64,000 nucleotides of DNA from an uncultured Kiritimatiellota bacterium (GTDB taxonomy: Bacteria > Verrucomicrobiota > Kiritimatiellia > RFP12 > DVOR01): positions 1 to 64,000 of the forward strand of contig CALXOF010000008.1 of the NCBI GenBank assembly GCA_944389945.1. Direction: 5' to 3'. Both the position numbers and the translations under genes were made by a program. The first letter of the stretch is position 1. Each line of letters starts with the position of its first letter. Of this stretch, positions 7,514-15,420 are shown piece by piece. Below the pieces are notes generated by a model. It saw nothing but the letters and a program-made list of their open reading frames with translations. It ran no database searches and was not told the origin of the DNA.

Positions 7514-8835
7514 GGGGTGGATCTTTTGGGTTGCGCTTGGGTTGGGGCGTCGAGGAAAATCCACTGGGTGGGGCAGGCCTCATTGAGTGCGGCGGCGAAG
7601 GGGGCGAGCTCGCCAACGGTGACATCGGGCGCGGCATAGAAGAAGGCGACGTAGACACGTCCGGCGTTGACATCGACCTGGCGGAGAACGGTGGCGATGG
7701 TGGCGGGGGTGACGCCGGGATAGCACTTGCGCGTGAGGGCGGGATTGGGGCCGGGGACGGTCCAGTCTTCAAGAATCTGGCAGAGGGTGACGGTGAGCGG
7801 GGCGCCGTCTTTGCCGTGGGCGATTTCAATTTCCCAGGGTTGGAAGACGCGCGTGGAGCGGTCGAGCCAAGCAGGATTGGGGAGGAAGGCGCGCAGGTTG
7901 AGCTGGTCGGGTGCCGGCACATCAAGGACGAGGCCGCCCTCCGCCTCGAGCGCGACCAGGAGCGCGGCGAAGGGGCGGACCTGGGCAAGGGTGAGCGTGG
8001 GGTCGAGCCGGACATCGAGGAAGATGTCGCGCGGGTCTTCGCAGAGGGCGCGAAGCTCGGCGAGGAGCGGGTCGGCGTCGGCGATGGCTTTGGCGTCTAC
8101 GGTGACTTGGCGCTTGAGGACGCGGGCTTGGCCGTCGGGGAGACGTTGCCATTTGAGCGCGACGACGACGGGCGTGCCGGCGGGATAGGAGACTTTGCTA
8201 CGGAAGAGGCCGTAGACATTGCTTTTGGGGGCGCCGTAGGGGAGGCCAAGGATGGCGTAGGGCTCGGTGTAGGTGGCGATGATGGAGGCCGGCATGGCGT
8301 CGTCGAAGCCCGTGGTGCCGATGTAGGGGAAGCCACGCTCGAAGAGGGCTTGGGCGGGGGTGGAGCACTGGTCGTCGACAAAGTCGGAGAGGGGGCGGAA
8401 GTCGGTGTCTTCGCCAAGACACTTGATGGTCATGGTGACACGCTCGCCCTGCGCCATGGCGCGGCCCCGCTGCGGGTCGGCCCGGGAACCGGTGGGCATG
8501 CCGAGGGCGGTGAAGGCCTTGACGATGGTGGAAGGCGCGTCCCAGGCGATGGCAAGGCCTTCATAGGCGCGGTCGCTGAGAGCACCCAAGAGGAGGAACT
8601 CGACTTCGTAGCCTTCATCCAGGCCGCACAGCTCGGCAAGCAGGTAGACGGAGCCTTCGGAGGGAGAGTAGACGCAGGTGGGGGTGATTGCCTTGCAGTC
8701 GGCGGGGAGTCCCTCGCGCCACGCGCTCTTGGCGTCGGCACGGGTAAACGTGTAAGCGGCGGGGCCGGACTCGGTCGGCGCGGCGAAGAGAGGGGCGAGT
8801 GCTAGTGCGAAGAGAAGGGAGAGGAGGCGTTTCAT
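7510..8835 (-). CDS. Secreted protein, possibly YdjY-like
   Basis: Exported protein of 441 aa with a clear signal peptide (MKRLLSLLFALALAPLFA, cleavage near FAAP). After it, VEFLLLGALSDRAYEGLAIAWDAPSTIVKAFTALG resembles the YdjY-type domain, which is common in PVC bacteria, but the match is by eye and weak. The C-terminal half has two similar stretches (FAALLVALEAEGGLVLDV and FAAALNEACPTQWIFLDA) that may be a diverged repeat. The start at 8835 overlaps the preceding gene (ATGA). The upstream extension of this frame is out-of-frame sequence from the neighbour. No enzymatic motif was found; it is probably periplasmic. Confidence 0.68.
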   Translation of the reverse strand: MKRLLSLLFALALAPLFAAPTESGPAAYTFTRADAKSAWREGLPADCKAITPTCVYSPSEGSVYLLAELCGLDEGYEVEFLLLGALSDRAYEGLAIAWDAPSTIVKAFTALGMPTGSRADPQRGRAMAQGERVTMTIKCLGEDTDFRPLSDFVDDQCSTPAQALFERGFPYIGTTGFDDAMPASIIATYTEPYAILGLPYGAPKSNVYGLFRSKVSYPAGTPVVVALKWQRLPDGQARVLKRQVTVDAKAIADADPLLAELRALCEDPRDIFLDVRLDPTLTLAQVRPFAALLVALEAEGGLVLDVPAPDQLNLRAFLPNPAWLDRSTRVFQPWEIEIAHGKDGAPLTVTLCQILEDWTVPGPNPALTRKCYPGVTPATIATVLRQVDVNAGRVYVAFFYAAPDVTVGELAPFAAALNEACPTQWIFLDAPTQAQPKRSTP

Positions 8836-9185
8836 GGGGTGGCTCCGGAGGCGCGTCGGTAATCGATGACGGTGCGCAGGGCTTGTGCGGCAGGTGTGCC
8901 GTTCGCGACGAGGGCATTCCAGGCGGCGATGTCCTCGCGGCGAAGTTGGATGTGGAAGTCGGTGAAGACCTCGGCGGCGACGGCGGCCGGTGCGGGGTCC
9001 TTGGGCAGGCGTGCGACGAGGGCCGTGTAAGGGTCTGGCGGCATGGGAGGCGGTGTCGCCGGCTCGGTGATGGGCATCAGCTTGACGGCGGGCTCGGGTT
9101 GCGGAAGGGCACGTGCGAGGCCCCACGCGAGCGCGAGCAACGCGGCGAGGACGGGGAGCGGCCAGAGCACGGCGAGACGTCTCAC
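8832..9185 (-). CDS. Small membrane-anchored protein, unknown
   Basis: Predicted 117-aa protein with one N-terminal membrane segment (LAVLWPLPVLAALLALAWGLA) and a proline-rich linker (ITEPATPPPMPPDP) leading to a short soluble domain with PAAVAAEVFTDFHIQLRREDIAAWNALV. It starts at a GTG overlapping the nucleosidase stop (GTGA) and ends overlapping the next gene (ATGA), so it is almost certainly translated even though I recognise no family. Position between the nucleosidase and a secreted protein suggests an envelope role; that is inference only. Confidence 0.65.
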   Translation of the reverse strand: MRRLAVLWPLPVLAALLALAWGLARALPQPEPAVKLMPITEPATPPPMPPDPYTALVARLPKDPAPAAVAAEVFTDFHIQLRREDIAAWNALVANGTPAAQALRTVIDYRRASGATP

Positions 9186-9883
9186 TGGGCGGCTTCCTCC
9201 AGCATGGACAAGACGATACGCGCGGATTGGTCTGCCGCGCGCTCGATGAAGTCGTCGTAGGTGGCGTCGGCATCGTCGTCGGCGCAGTCGCTCATGGTGC
9301 GGATCACGAGGCAGGGCTTCCCGGCGGCGAAGGCGACGTGGGCGATGGCGGCACCCTCCATCTCAACGCAGTCGGGCGCGCAGTCGGCGACGATACGGTC
9401 GCGGGTGGCGCGGTCGGCCACGAAACGATCGCCGGTGGCGATGCGTCCCTCGCGGTAGGCGCCCTCGAGGATGCCGGGCTTGGCGCAGACGCGTCGGCAG
9501 AGCGCGAGGAGGTCGGGGTCGCCCTCGAAGAAACGGCGCGCGGGGAAGTATTTGAGCATCACAGGGTCTTGATCGTGGAAGCAGAGCTCGCGCGAGGCAA
9601 CGACATCGAGGGTACGCAGGCCGTGGCCGACGGCACCGGCAATGCCAGCGTTGAGGATAAGTCCGCATCCACGGGCGCAGAGCAACCACGTGGCGCAAGC
9701 CGCGGCGTTGACTTTGCCCACACCGCAACAGGCCACCGCGACGGGGTGCCCCATGAGAGAACCGAAGGCGAATTCCGTGCCCATGGCCCGCTCGATGTGG
9801 TCAATCTTCATCCGTTCGCGCAGCAGCGCGACTTCACGGTCAAGCGCGCCAAGAATGGCCCAGGTACATGCTGTCTCTTCCAT
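9182..9883 (-). CDS. 5'-methylthioadenosine/S-adenosylhomocysteine nucleosidase-like
   Basis: Predicted cytoplasmic nucleosidase of the PNP/UDP superfamily, 233 aa. The start aligns with MTA/SAH nucleosidase (WAILGALDREVALL, compare the usual IIGAMEEEV). GVGKVNAAACA, NAGIAGAV and VEMEGAAIAHVAF correspond to the substrate-binding blocks, and MSDCADDDA holds the expected catalytic Asp position (usually SDxAD). These enzymes recycle the by-products of SAM-dependent reactions. A strong promoter lies so close that the start codon is about at the transcription start, so the mRNA may be leaderless. It heads a four-gene overlapping operon. Confidence 0.85.
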   Translation of the reverse strand: MEETACTWAILGALDREVALLRERMKIDHIERAMGTEFAFGSLMGHPVAVACCGVGKVNAAACATWLLCARGCGLILNAGIAGAVGHGLRTLDVVASRELCFHDQDPVMLKYFPARRFFEGDPDLLALCRRVCAKPGILEGAYREGRIATGDRFVADRATRDRIVADCAPDCVEMEGAAIAHVAFAAGKPCLVIRTMSDCADDDADATYDDFIERAADQSARIVLSMLEEAAQ

Positions 9884-9890
9884 GACGCAC

Positions 9891-9919
9891 AGTATAGCAA
9901 AGCAAAAAAAACTTGCCAA
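9891..9919 (-). promoter_or_regulatory. Promoter of the nucleosidase operon
   Basis: On the minus strand, TTGGCA (9914-9919) and TATACT (9891-9896) are separated by 17 bp, and the -10 is extended (TTGCTATACTGTG). This is the best sigma-70-type match in the window. Only 7 bases separate the -10 from the ATG at 9883, so transcription should begin at or next to the start codon. Confidence 0.75.
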
Positions 9920-9942
9920 AAGGGGCATGAAGGTGCTATTTG
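9913..9942 (+). promoter_or_regulatory. Putative topA promoter
   Basis: TTGCCA (9913-9918) is followed 18 bp later by TATTTG within GGTGCTATTTG, resembling the extended -10 seen elsewhere. Its -35 occupies the same bases as the -35 of the divergent nucleosidase promoter, because TTGCCAA reads TTGGCAA on the other strand. The two promoters may therefore compete. Confidence 0.5.
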
Positions 9943-9977
9943 TTATGGATATCCATTGAAAGGACGGTAAAGCGGCA

Positions 9978-12434
9978 ATGGCTGGCAAGAAGAAAATTAG
10001 TTCGTTGGTTATCGTGGAGTCGCCGAGCAAGGCGCGTAAAATTGCTTCGTATGTGGGGCCGGACACGGAGGTTATGGCATCCGTGGGGCATGTGCGCGAT
10101 TTGCCGACGTATCGCTTGGGCGTGGAGGTGTCTAACGGTTTTGCCCCGCACTATGAGGTGCCGCGCGACAAGCGCGAGGTGGTGGATGCTTTGCGCAAGG
10201 CCACCGCGAAGGTTTCCACCGTCTATCTGGCGAGTGACCCTGACCGCGAGGGAGAGAGCATCGCTTGGCACCTGCGCGAGGTGCTCAAAGATGTTCCTGG
10301 TGACCGTAAGTTTTATCGTGTGCGTTACAACGAGGTGACCAAGGGCGCGGTGCTTGATGCGTTGGCCCACCCCACGGAGATTGATCAGAACCTGGTGAAT
10401 GCCCAGCAGGCCCGCCGTATCGAGGATCGCCTTTCCGGATTCAAGCTCTCCAAACTCGTTTCTCAGTCCATTCGCGGGGCAAAGAGCGCCGGTCGTGTGC
10501 AGTCTGTGGCCTTGCGCTTGATTGTTGACCGCGAACGTGCGGTGCAGGCCTTCCGGCCCACGCCTTACTGGCTCATCGGCGCGCGTCTTTCCAAGGGGCC
10601 TACGACGTTTGTGGCGCGCCTTGCCTCGGTTGACGGCAAAGCGCCTAAATTCATGGCCTATGACAAGGAAGTGCAGGGCATCCAGGACGAGGTCACCGCC
10701 GATGCCTATATCAAAGATCTGACGGGGCGCAATGCCGCGGTCATCGGCATCGACCGCAAGACGCTCACTCGCCGCCCTCAGCCGCCCTTTATTACCTCTA
10801 CGCTCCAACAGGCCGCCGCCACCCATTTGGGTTACTCCCCCGACCAGACCATGCGTTTGGCACAGGCCCTCTATGAGGAGGGGCATATTACCTATATGCG
10901 CACCGATGGTTACACCGTCAGCGCCTCCATCCGCGGTGCCGTTGAGGCCGAGATTGAGAAACTCTTCGGTCGCGAGTGTATTCCCGCCAGCCCCAACTTC
11001 TACGGCAATAAGGTCAAGAACGCCCAAGAGGCCCACGAACCGATTCGCCCCACGGACGTGACCAAGCGGGAGATTTCCGGCCTAGAGCCCCAACAGGCCA
11101 AGCTCTACGACCTCATTTGGAAGCGTTTCGTCGCTAGCCAGATGGCCGCTGCCAAGGTCGAGCGTACCACGCTTACCTTCGAGCCCACCACGCCTCCGCC
11201 CACTCAGCATGCCTATCGCCTGACTGCCTCCGCGCAACAAGTTATCTTCAAGGGCTTTCTCTCCGTGTGGGACGGTAAGGAGAAGGCGCGCGCTCTGCCC
11301 CAGGAAGAAGGCGATGCCGCGAAGCTTCCCATCGTCAATGTCGGCGATGTACTCACCTGCGAGGAGTGGCTCAGCGAGGGTAAGGAAACCCAGCCGCCTG
11401 CGCGCTACAACGAGGCCTCTCTCGTCAAGGCGCTCGAAGAGAACGGTATCGGCCGTCCCTCCACTTACGCCGCCACCATCCGTACCTTGCTTGCCCGCGA
11501 ATACGTCAAGAGCGGCCGCGGTCACGTCCTCACCCCCACCGAGATGGGTGTCGCTACCATCGATTACCTTCTCCAGCAGACGCCCGATTTTGTCAACGTC
11601 GAGTTCACCGCGCAGATGGAAGATGCTCTCGATAAGGTTGCCGAAGGGGCCTTAGACTGGGAGCGTGAAGTCGCGGATTTCTACGCCAAACTCACCGAGT
11701 GGCTCGCCGCCGATCCGGCCCGCGTCACGCCCGTGATGGAGCAACTTTCCCACGTCACCAAGTGGCGTGAACCCACCGTTGGCAAGAACGGCAAGGTTTC
11801 CTGGGACGACCAGGCCTTTTACAACGATATGAAGACTCAGCTTGAGTCTGGCGAACCGCTCTCCAAGACCCAGCTCGCCATTCTCACTCGCGTTGCCGTC
11901 TCTTACCGTGACCAACTTCCCGGTCTGGAAGCCGTTGTTGAGTTGCCGCCCACCATTGATCGCGCCGAAGTGGAGCGTCTCTTCGCAGCGCTGGCCGACC
12001 GCGAGCTTACGCCTTGGGAACAGCGCTTTTTCGAGTCCGTCAAGATCCAGTTCGAACGTAAGGGCGACCTTTCCCCCAAGCAGTTCGCCATGCTTAAGCG
12101 TATCGCCGAGCCCGGCGAAGCCTCTGCCAATCAGGCCGACCCCGAGGCCGCCCGCGCTCTGCTCGAAGCCATCGCCGCCGTCAAGGATTGGAACGAGCCC
12201 GTCACCCGCGGCAAGCGCGTCTACGATGACCAAGCTTTCATCCAGAGCCTTACCGAGCAACTCGACACCCGCAAATTCCTCACGGAGCGCCAGTTCTCCG
12301 CGCTCAAGCGCTTGGTCGCCGGCTATCGTGCGCAGATTCCCGGTTACGTTGAGCTCGCCGCCAAATACGGCATCAAAGAGCCCACCAAGCGTGTGGCCAA
12401 GGGAACCAAGCGCACCTCCAAGAAAAAGGAGTGA
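9978..12434 (+). CDS. topA: DNA topoisomerase I (type IA) with an unusual repeat C-terminus
   Basis: Type IA topoisomerase relaxing negative supercoils, 818 aa. The Toprim domain starts at VIVESPSKARKI and contains SDPDREGESIAWHL. The active-site Tyr306 lies in ITYMRTDG, where the usual TDS is TDG. The conserved core runs to about residue 590. The normal zinc-finger C-terminus is missing; instead residues 592-818 contain three diverged repeats of about 60 aa (WREP..DDQAF..QL..L..Q...L.R...YR.Q.PG) and a basic tail (KRVAKGTKRTSKKKE). An SD-like GAAAGGAC lies about 12 bases upstream. A thioesterase gene follows after 3 bases and yggS after that, forming an operon closed by a terminator at 13597. 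Confidence 0.95.
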   Translation: MAGKKKISSLVIVESPSKARKIASYVGPDTEVMASVGHVRDLPTYRLGVEVSNGFAPHYEVPRDKREVVDALRKATAKVSTVYLASDPDREGESIAWHLREVLKDVPGDRKFYRVRYNEVTKGAVLDALAHPTEIDQNLVNAQQARRIEDRLSGFKLSKLVSQSIRGAKSAGRVQSVALRLIVDRERAVQAFRPTPYWLIGARLSKGPTTFVARLASVDGKAPKFMAYDKEVQGIQDEVTADAYIKDLTGRNAAVIGIDRKTLTRRPQPPFITSTLQQAAATHLGYSPDQTMRLAQALYEEGHITYMRTDGYTVSASIRGAVEAEIEKLFGRECIPASPNFYGNKVKNAQEAHEPIRPTDVTKREISGLEPQQAKLYDLIWKRFVASQMAAAKVERTTLTFEPTTPPPTQHAYRLTASAQQVIFKGFLSVWDGKEKARALPQEEGDAAKLPIVNVGDVLTCEEWLSEGKETQPPARYNEASLVKALEENGIGRPSTYAATIRTLLAREYVKSGRGHVLTPTEMGVATIDYLLQQTPDFVNVEFTAQMEDALDKVAEGALDWEREVADFYAKLTEWLAADPARVTPVMEQLSHVTKWREPTVGKNGKVSWDDQAFYNDMKTQLESGEPLSKTQLAILTRVAVSYRDQLPGLEAVVELPPTIDRAEVERLFAALADRELTPWEQRFFESVKIQFERKGDLSPKQFAMLKRIAEPGEASANQADPEAARALLEAIAAVKDWNEPVTRGKRVYDDQAFIQSLTEQLDTRKFLTERQFSALKRLVAGYRAQIPGYVELAAKYGIKEPTKRVAKGTKRTSKKKE

Positions 12435-12437
12435 GTT

Positions 12438-12839
12438 ATGCTCCCTTACCATTATCTCCATCACATCCGTGTCCGCTACGGCGAGACCGACCAGATGGGC
12501 GTCTGCTGGCACGGCAACTACCTCCTCTACCTTGAGGAGGCCCGCGGCGAGGCCATTCGCGCCGCCTGTGGTTCCTATGCCGACATCGAGGCCGAGGGCA
12601 TCATCACCCCCGTTGTCTCTGTCAACCTTCGTTACCACCACCCCGCCCGTTACGACGAGGTGCTCGACATCCATGTTTACGTAGACGAGCCTCCCCGCGC
12701 CACCGTCCGTTTCCGTTACGAAATCTTCAACCCCGCCGGCGACCGTGTCCTCGACGGCACCGTCGACCTCGCCTTCGTCAACAAGGCCTCTGGCCGTCCC
12801 TGCCGTCCACCCTTCGCCATGCGCAACGCCTTCCAGTGA
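12438..12839 (+). CDS. Acyl-CoA thioesterase, 4-hydroxybenzoyl-CoA thioesterase family (YbgC-like)
   Basis: Hot-dog-fold thioesterase of 133 aa. The active-site signature RYGETDQMGVCWHGNYLLYLEEAR is complete, including the catalytic Asp (TDQMG) and the H-x-N-Y helix start. Such proteins hydrolyse short-chain or phospholipid-linked acyl-CoA or acyl-ACP in the cytoplasm; YbgC of Gammaproteobacteria belongs to the Tol-Pal locus, but no tol genes are here. The gene starts 3 bases after the topA stop and is probably co-transcribed with topA and yggS. Confidence 0.88.
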   Translation: MLPYHYLHHIRVRYGETDQMGVCWHGNYLLYLEEARGEAIRAACGSYADIEAEGIITPVVSVNLRYHHPARYDEVLDIHVYVDEPPRATVRFRYEIFNPAGDRVLDGTVDLAFVNKASGRPCRPPFAMRNAFQ

Positions 12840-12846
12840 GGCACCC

Positions 12847-13581
12847 ATGAACGATCTCATTCCGCTCCACGAAGCCATTCTCGCGCGTATCGCCGCGGCC
12901 GCGCAACGCGCCCATCGCGACCCCGCCGAGATCACGCTTGTCGCCGTCACCAAGACTCACGGACCTGAGGTCGTCCGTGATGCCATTGACGCCGGCATGA
13001 CTCTTTTCGGCGAGAACAAGGTCCAAGAAGCCGCCTGGAAAATCCCGCTCTGTCCCTCCTCTGCCCACTGGCACCTCATTGGCCACCTCCAGAGCAACAA
13101 GGCTCGCCACGCTGTCCGCCTCTTCGAGGCCATTCACTCGGTCGATTCCGCTAAGCTCTTTGACGTCCTTGAATCCGCCGCCCGTCAGGCCGGTACGCGT
13201 CCGGAAATCTTCCTGGAGGTTAACGTCTCCGGCGAACCCTCCAAGTATGGCATCACCCCGGAGGCCCTCCCCGCGCTCATCGAGCATATCCTTAATGGTG
13301 CCCAGGCTCTCACGCTCACCGGCCTCATGACCATGGCGCCCTTCGACCCCGAGCCCGAGCACGCTCGCCCTCATTTCGCCCGCCTCCGCGAACTTCGCGA
13401 CCGGATGGAGACGCAGTTTTCCATCTCGCTTCCGAATCTGTCCATGGGCATGACCAATGACTTTGAGGTCGCCGTTGAGGAAGGTGCCTCCCATGTCCGT
13501 ATCGGCACCGCCCTTTTCGGCGCCCGCCCCAAAATCTCTCGTCCCGCGCCTGATGCCGACACCACTTCCGGCATCCTCTGA
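12847..13581 (+). CDS. yggS: YggS/PROSC-family pyridoxal phosphate homeostasis protein
   Basis: PLP-binding protein of 244 aa with the alanine-racemase-like barrel. The PLP lysine is in LVAVTKTH, followed by FGENKVQEA, HLIGHLQSNKA, SVDS, EVNVSGEPSKYG and LSMGMTNDFEVAVEEGASHVRIGTALFG, all diagnostic for the family. Members have no known catalytic activity and buffer free PLP. The start ATG at 12847 is 7 bases after the thioesterase stop. Transcription ends at a strong hairpin 15 bases downstream. Confidence 0.95.
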   Translation: MNDLIPLHEAILARIAAAAQRAHRDPAEITLVAVTKTHGPEVVRDAIDAGMTLFGENKVQEAAWKIPLCPSSAHWHLIGHLQSNKARHAVRLFEAIHSVDSAKLFDVLESAARQAGTRPEIFLEVNVSGEPSKYGITPEALPALIEHILNGAQALTLTGLMTMAPFDPEPEHARPHFARLRELRDRMETQFSISLPNLSMGMTNDFEVAVEEGASHVRIGTALFGARPKISRPAPDADTTSGIL

Positions 13582-13596
13582 CGGGTCCCATAGATG

Positions 13597-13632
13597 AAAA
13601 AGCCCCACGACCCTTCGGCCGTGGGGCTTTTT
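13597..13632. terminator. Bidirectional terminator between yggS and hcp
   Basis: Perfect stem AAAAAGCCCCACG / CGTGGGGCTTTTT around an ACCCTTCGGC loop. Runs of A on one side and T on the other let it serve both yggS (plus) and the convergent hcp gene (minus). Confidence 0.9.
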
Positions 13633-13650
13633 GTTACCTTTTGCGCCTTC

Positions 13651-15213
13651 TCAGCCGAGGATGGCGGCGAGGTCTTGTTCCGGGGTGGTGATGGGGGCGA
13701 TGGCGTATTTTTCCGCCAACAGGGCCAGGATGTTGGGCGAGACGAAGGCCGGCAGGGTGGGGCCCAGGCGGATGTTGCGGACACCCAGGTGCAGGAGCGT
13801 TAGCAGGATGCAGACTGCTTTTTGCTCATACCACGAGAGCACCAGCGAGAGCGGCAGGTCGTTCACGCCACAGCCAAAGGCCTCGGCCAACGCCAGTGCC
13901 ACGCGCACCGCGCCATAGGCGTCGTTACATTGGCCCACGTCGAGCAGACGCGGCAGGCCGGCCACGGTCCCTAGGTCCAGGTCGTTGAAGCGGAACTTCC
14001 CGCAGGCCAGCGTCAGCACGATGGTGTCCTGCGGCAGGGCCTTTACGAAGTCAGTGTAGTAGTTGCGGCCCGGGCGTGCGCCGTCGCACCCGCCCACCAG
14101 GAAGAAGTGGCGAATGGCCCCGGCCTTGACGGCTTCGACAATCTTCGGCGCCGCGGCGAGGATGGCCCCATGACCGAAGCCCGTGGTGACGGTCTCACCG
14201 CCGTTGATGCCGTGGAAGGCACGGTCTTCTGGATAACCGCCCAGTTCCAACGCCTTGGCGATGACGGGCCCGAAGTCGCGGTCTGCGCCGATGTGGGTCA
14301 CGCCCGGGAAGGAGACGAGCCCGGTGGTGAAGACGCGGTCGCGGTAGCTCTCGCGCGGCGGCATCAGACAGTTGGTAGTGAAGAGGATGGGGGCGGGAAT
14401 CGCGTCGAACTCGCGCTGTTGGTTCTGCCACGCGGTGCCGAAGTTGCCCTTCAGGTGGGCGAAACGGCGAAGCTCGGGGTAACCATGCGCGGGGAGCATT
14501 TCGCCGTGCGTATAGATGTTGATGCCCTTGCCTTCGGTCTGCTCCAACAGCAACCGCAGGTCATGCAGGTCGTGCCCCGTGACGACGATGAAGGGGCCTT
14601 TCTCTACCTTCATCGGCACGGTCGCCGGCGCGGGCGTACCGTAGGTGCCCGTGTTCGCCGCGTCCAGAAGCGCCATGCACGCTAGGTTCTTCTCGCCGAC
14701 CTCTAGCGCCAGGCCCAACAGGTTTTCCACCGTCTCGTCCGTGCCCAACGCCGCCATTGCCTTGGCGAAGAAGGCGTCCACCGCCGCGTCATGCCGCCCC
14801 AACGCCGCTGCGTGGTAGGCATAGGCCGCCATGCCGCGCAACCCGAAGAGAATCAGCGACTTCGCTGAACGCACGTCTTCGTCCGCAGCCCAGATGCGGG
14901 CCAGGTTGTAATCCGCGTCCGCGCCAAACGTTTTGCCGAGGGCGTGCGCCTCGTCCGTCAGCGCGTCTACCGTCTCCTCGTTGAAGTTCACGTTCGTGAC
15001 GGTGGAGAAGAGCCCGCGCACCAGCAAGTCCGCCACCTGCGTGTCCGCGGCGCCTTTTGCCATGGCGGCCTGGGCCAAGGCAATCATCGCCCCGGTCAGA
15101 CGGTCCTGCGCCTCCGCCACCGGCGCGGGCTTGCCGCACACGCCGGCCCTGCCCATGCAGGCCCGGCATCCGGCCGTCTGCTCGCACTGAAAACAAAACA
15201 TCTGCTCGTCCAT
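13651..15213 (-). CDS. hcp: Hybrid cluster protein (hydroxylamine reductase)
   Basis: Cytoplasmic iron-sulfur enzyme of 520 aa, able in characterised members to reduce hydroxylamine or nitric oxide. The N-terminal cluster cysteines are C7, C10, C19 and C26 (C-x2-C-x8-C-x6-C). Hybrid-cluster ligand regions are recognisable: GHDLHDL, THGEMLPAHGYPEL, TTNCLMPP, TTGLVSFPG, ACGKFRFND and QCNDAYGA. I chose the ATG at 15213 because AAGGAG lies 8 bases upstream; the ATG at 15246 adds 11 residues with no ribosome site. The gene is monocistronic, with its own promoter at 15265-15292. No Hcr reductase partner is visible nearby. Confidence 0.95.
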   Translation of the reverse strand: MDEQMFCFQCEQTAGCRACMGRAGVCGKPAPVAEAQDRLTGAMIALAQAAMAKGAADTQVADLLVRGLFSTVTNVNFNEETVDALTDEAHALGKTFGADADYNLARIWAADEDVRSAKSLILFGLRGMAAYAYHAAALGRHDAAVDAFFAKAMAALGTDETVENLLGLALEVGEKNLACMALLDAANTGTYGTPAPATVPMKVEKGPFIVVTGHDLHDLRLLLEQTEGKGINIYTHGEMLPAHGYPELRRFAHLKGNFGTAWQNQQREFDAIPAPILFTTNCLMPPRESYRDRVFTTGLVSFPGVTHIGADRDFGPVIAKALELGGYPEDRAFHGINGGETVTTGFGHGAILAAAPKIVEAVKAGAIRHFFLVGGCDGARPGRNYYTDFVKALPQDTIVLTLACGKFRFNDLDLGTVAGLPRLLDVGQCNDAYGAVRVALALAEAFGCGVNDLPLSLVLSWYEQKAVCILLTLLHLGVRNIRLGPTLPAFVSPNILALLAEKYAIAPITTPEQDLAAILG

Positions 15214-15264
15214 GGCTCTCTCTCCTTGGCTGCTCCCATGATTCATTCATGCGAGACCACCATT

Positions 15265-15292
15265 AGTCTATCACACAATATTGCCTAGTCAA
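15265..15292 (-). promoter_or_regulatory. hcp promoter
   Basis: Minus-strand TTGACT (15287-15292) and TAGACT (15265-15270) with 16 bp between; the -10 is extended (TGTGATAGACTAATGG). The -35 overlaps TTGCCTAGTCAA on the plus strand, an imperfect inverted repeat that could hold an FNR/HcpR-type regulator, though it is shorter than the usual 14-bp HcpR site. Confidence 0.6.
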
Positions 15293-15360
15293 AGTTGCAC
15301 GGAAAAAAGGCCTCCCCATGCTTTCCTTTGTGTACAGGGGCGGGATTTCGTGGCGCGGCA

Positions 15361-15389
15361 AGGACAGCCCCTGGCCGTTATGGTAAAAT
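15361..15389 (+). promoter_or_regulatory. Promoter of the GH31 gene
   Basis: AGGACA (15361-15366), 17 bp, then TAAAAT (15384-15389) inside TTATGGTAAAATA. The TATGGTA context matches the extended -10 found before other genes in this window. The start codon is 31 bases downstream, preceded by AGGAG. Confidence 0.5.
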
Positions 15390-15420
15390 AAGCGCGTCTT
15401 TCACCCCAACAGGAGTTTGT

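Noticed and set aside
15281-15292. HcpR or FNR operator at TTGCCTAGTCAA before hcp
   Set aside because: Inverted repeat is two bases shorter than the HcpR consensus and imperfect; kept only as a remark in the promoter entry.
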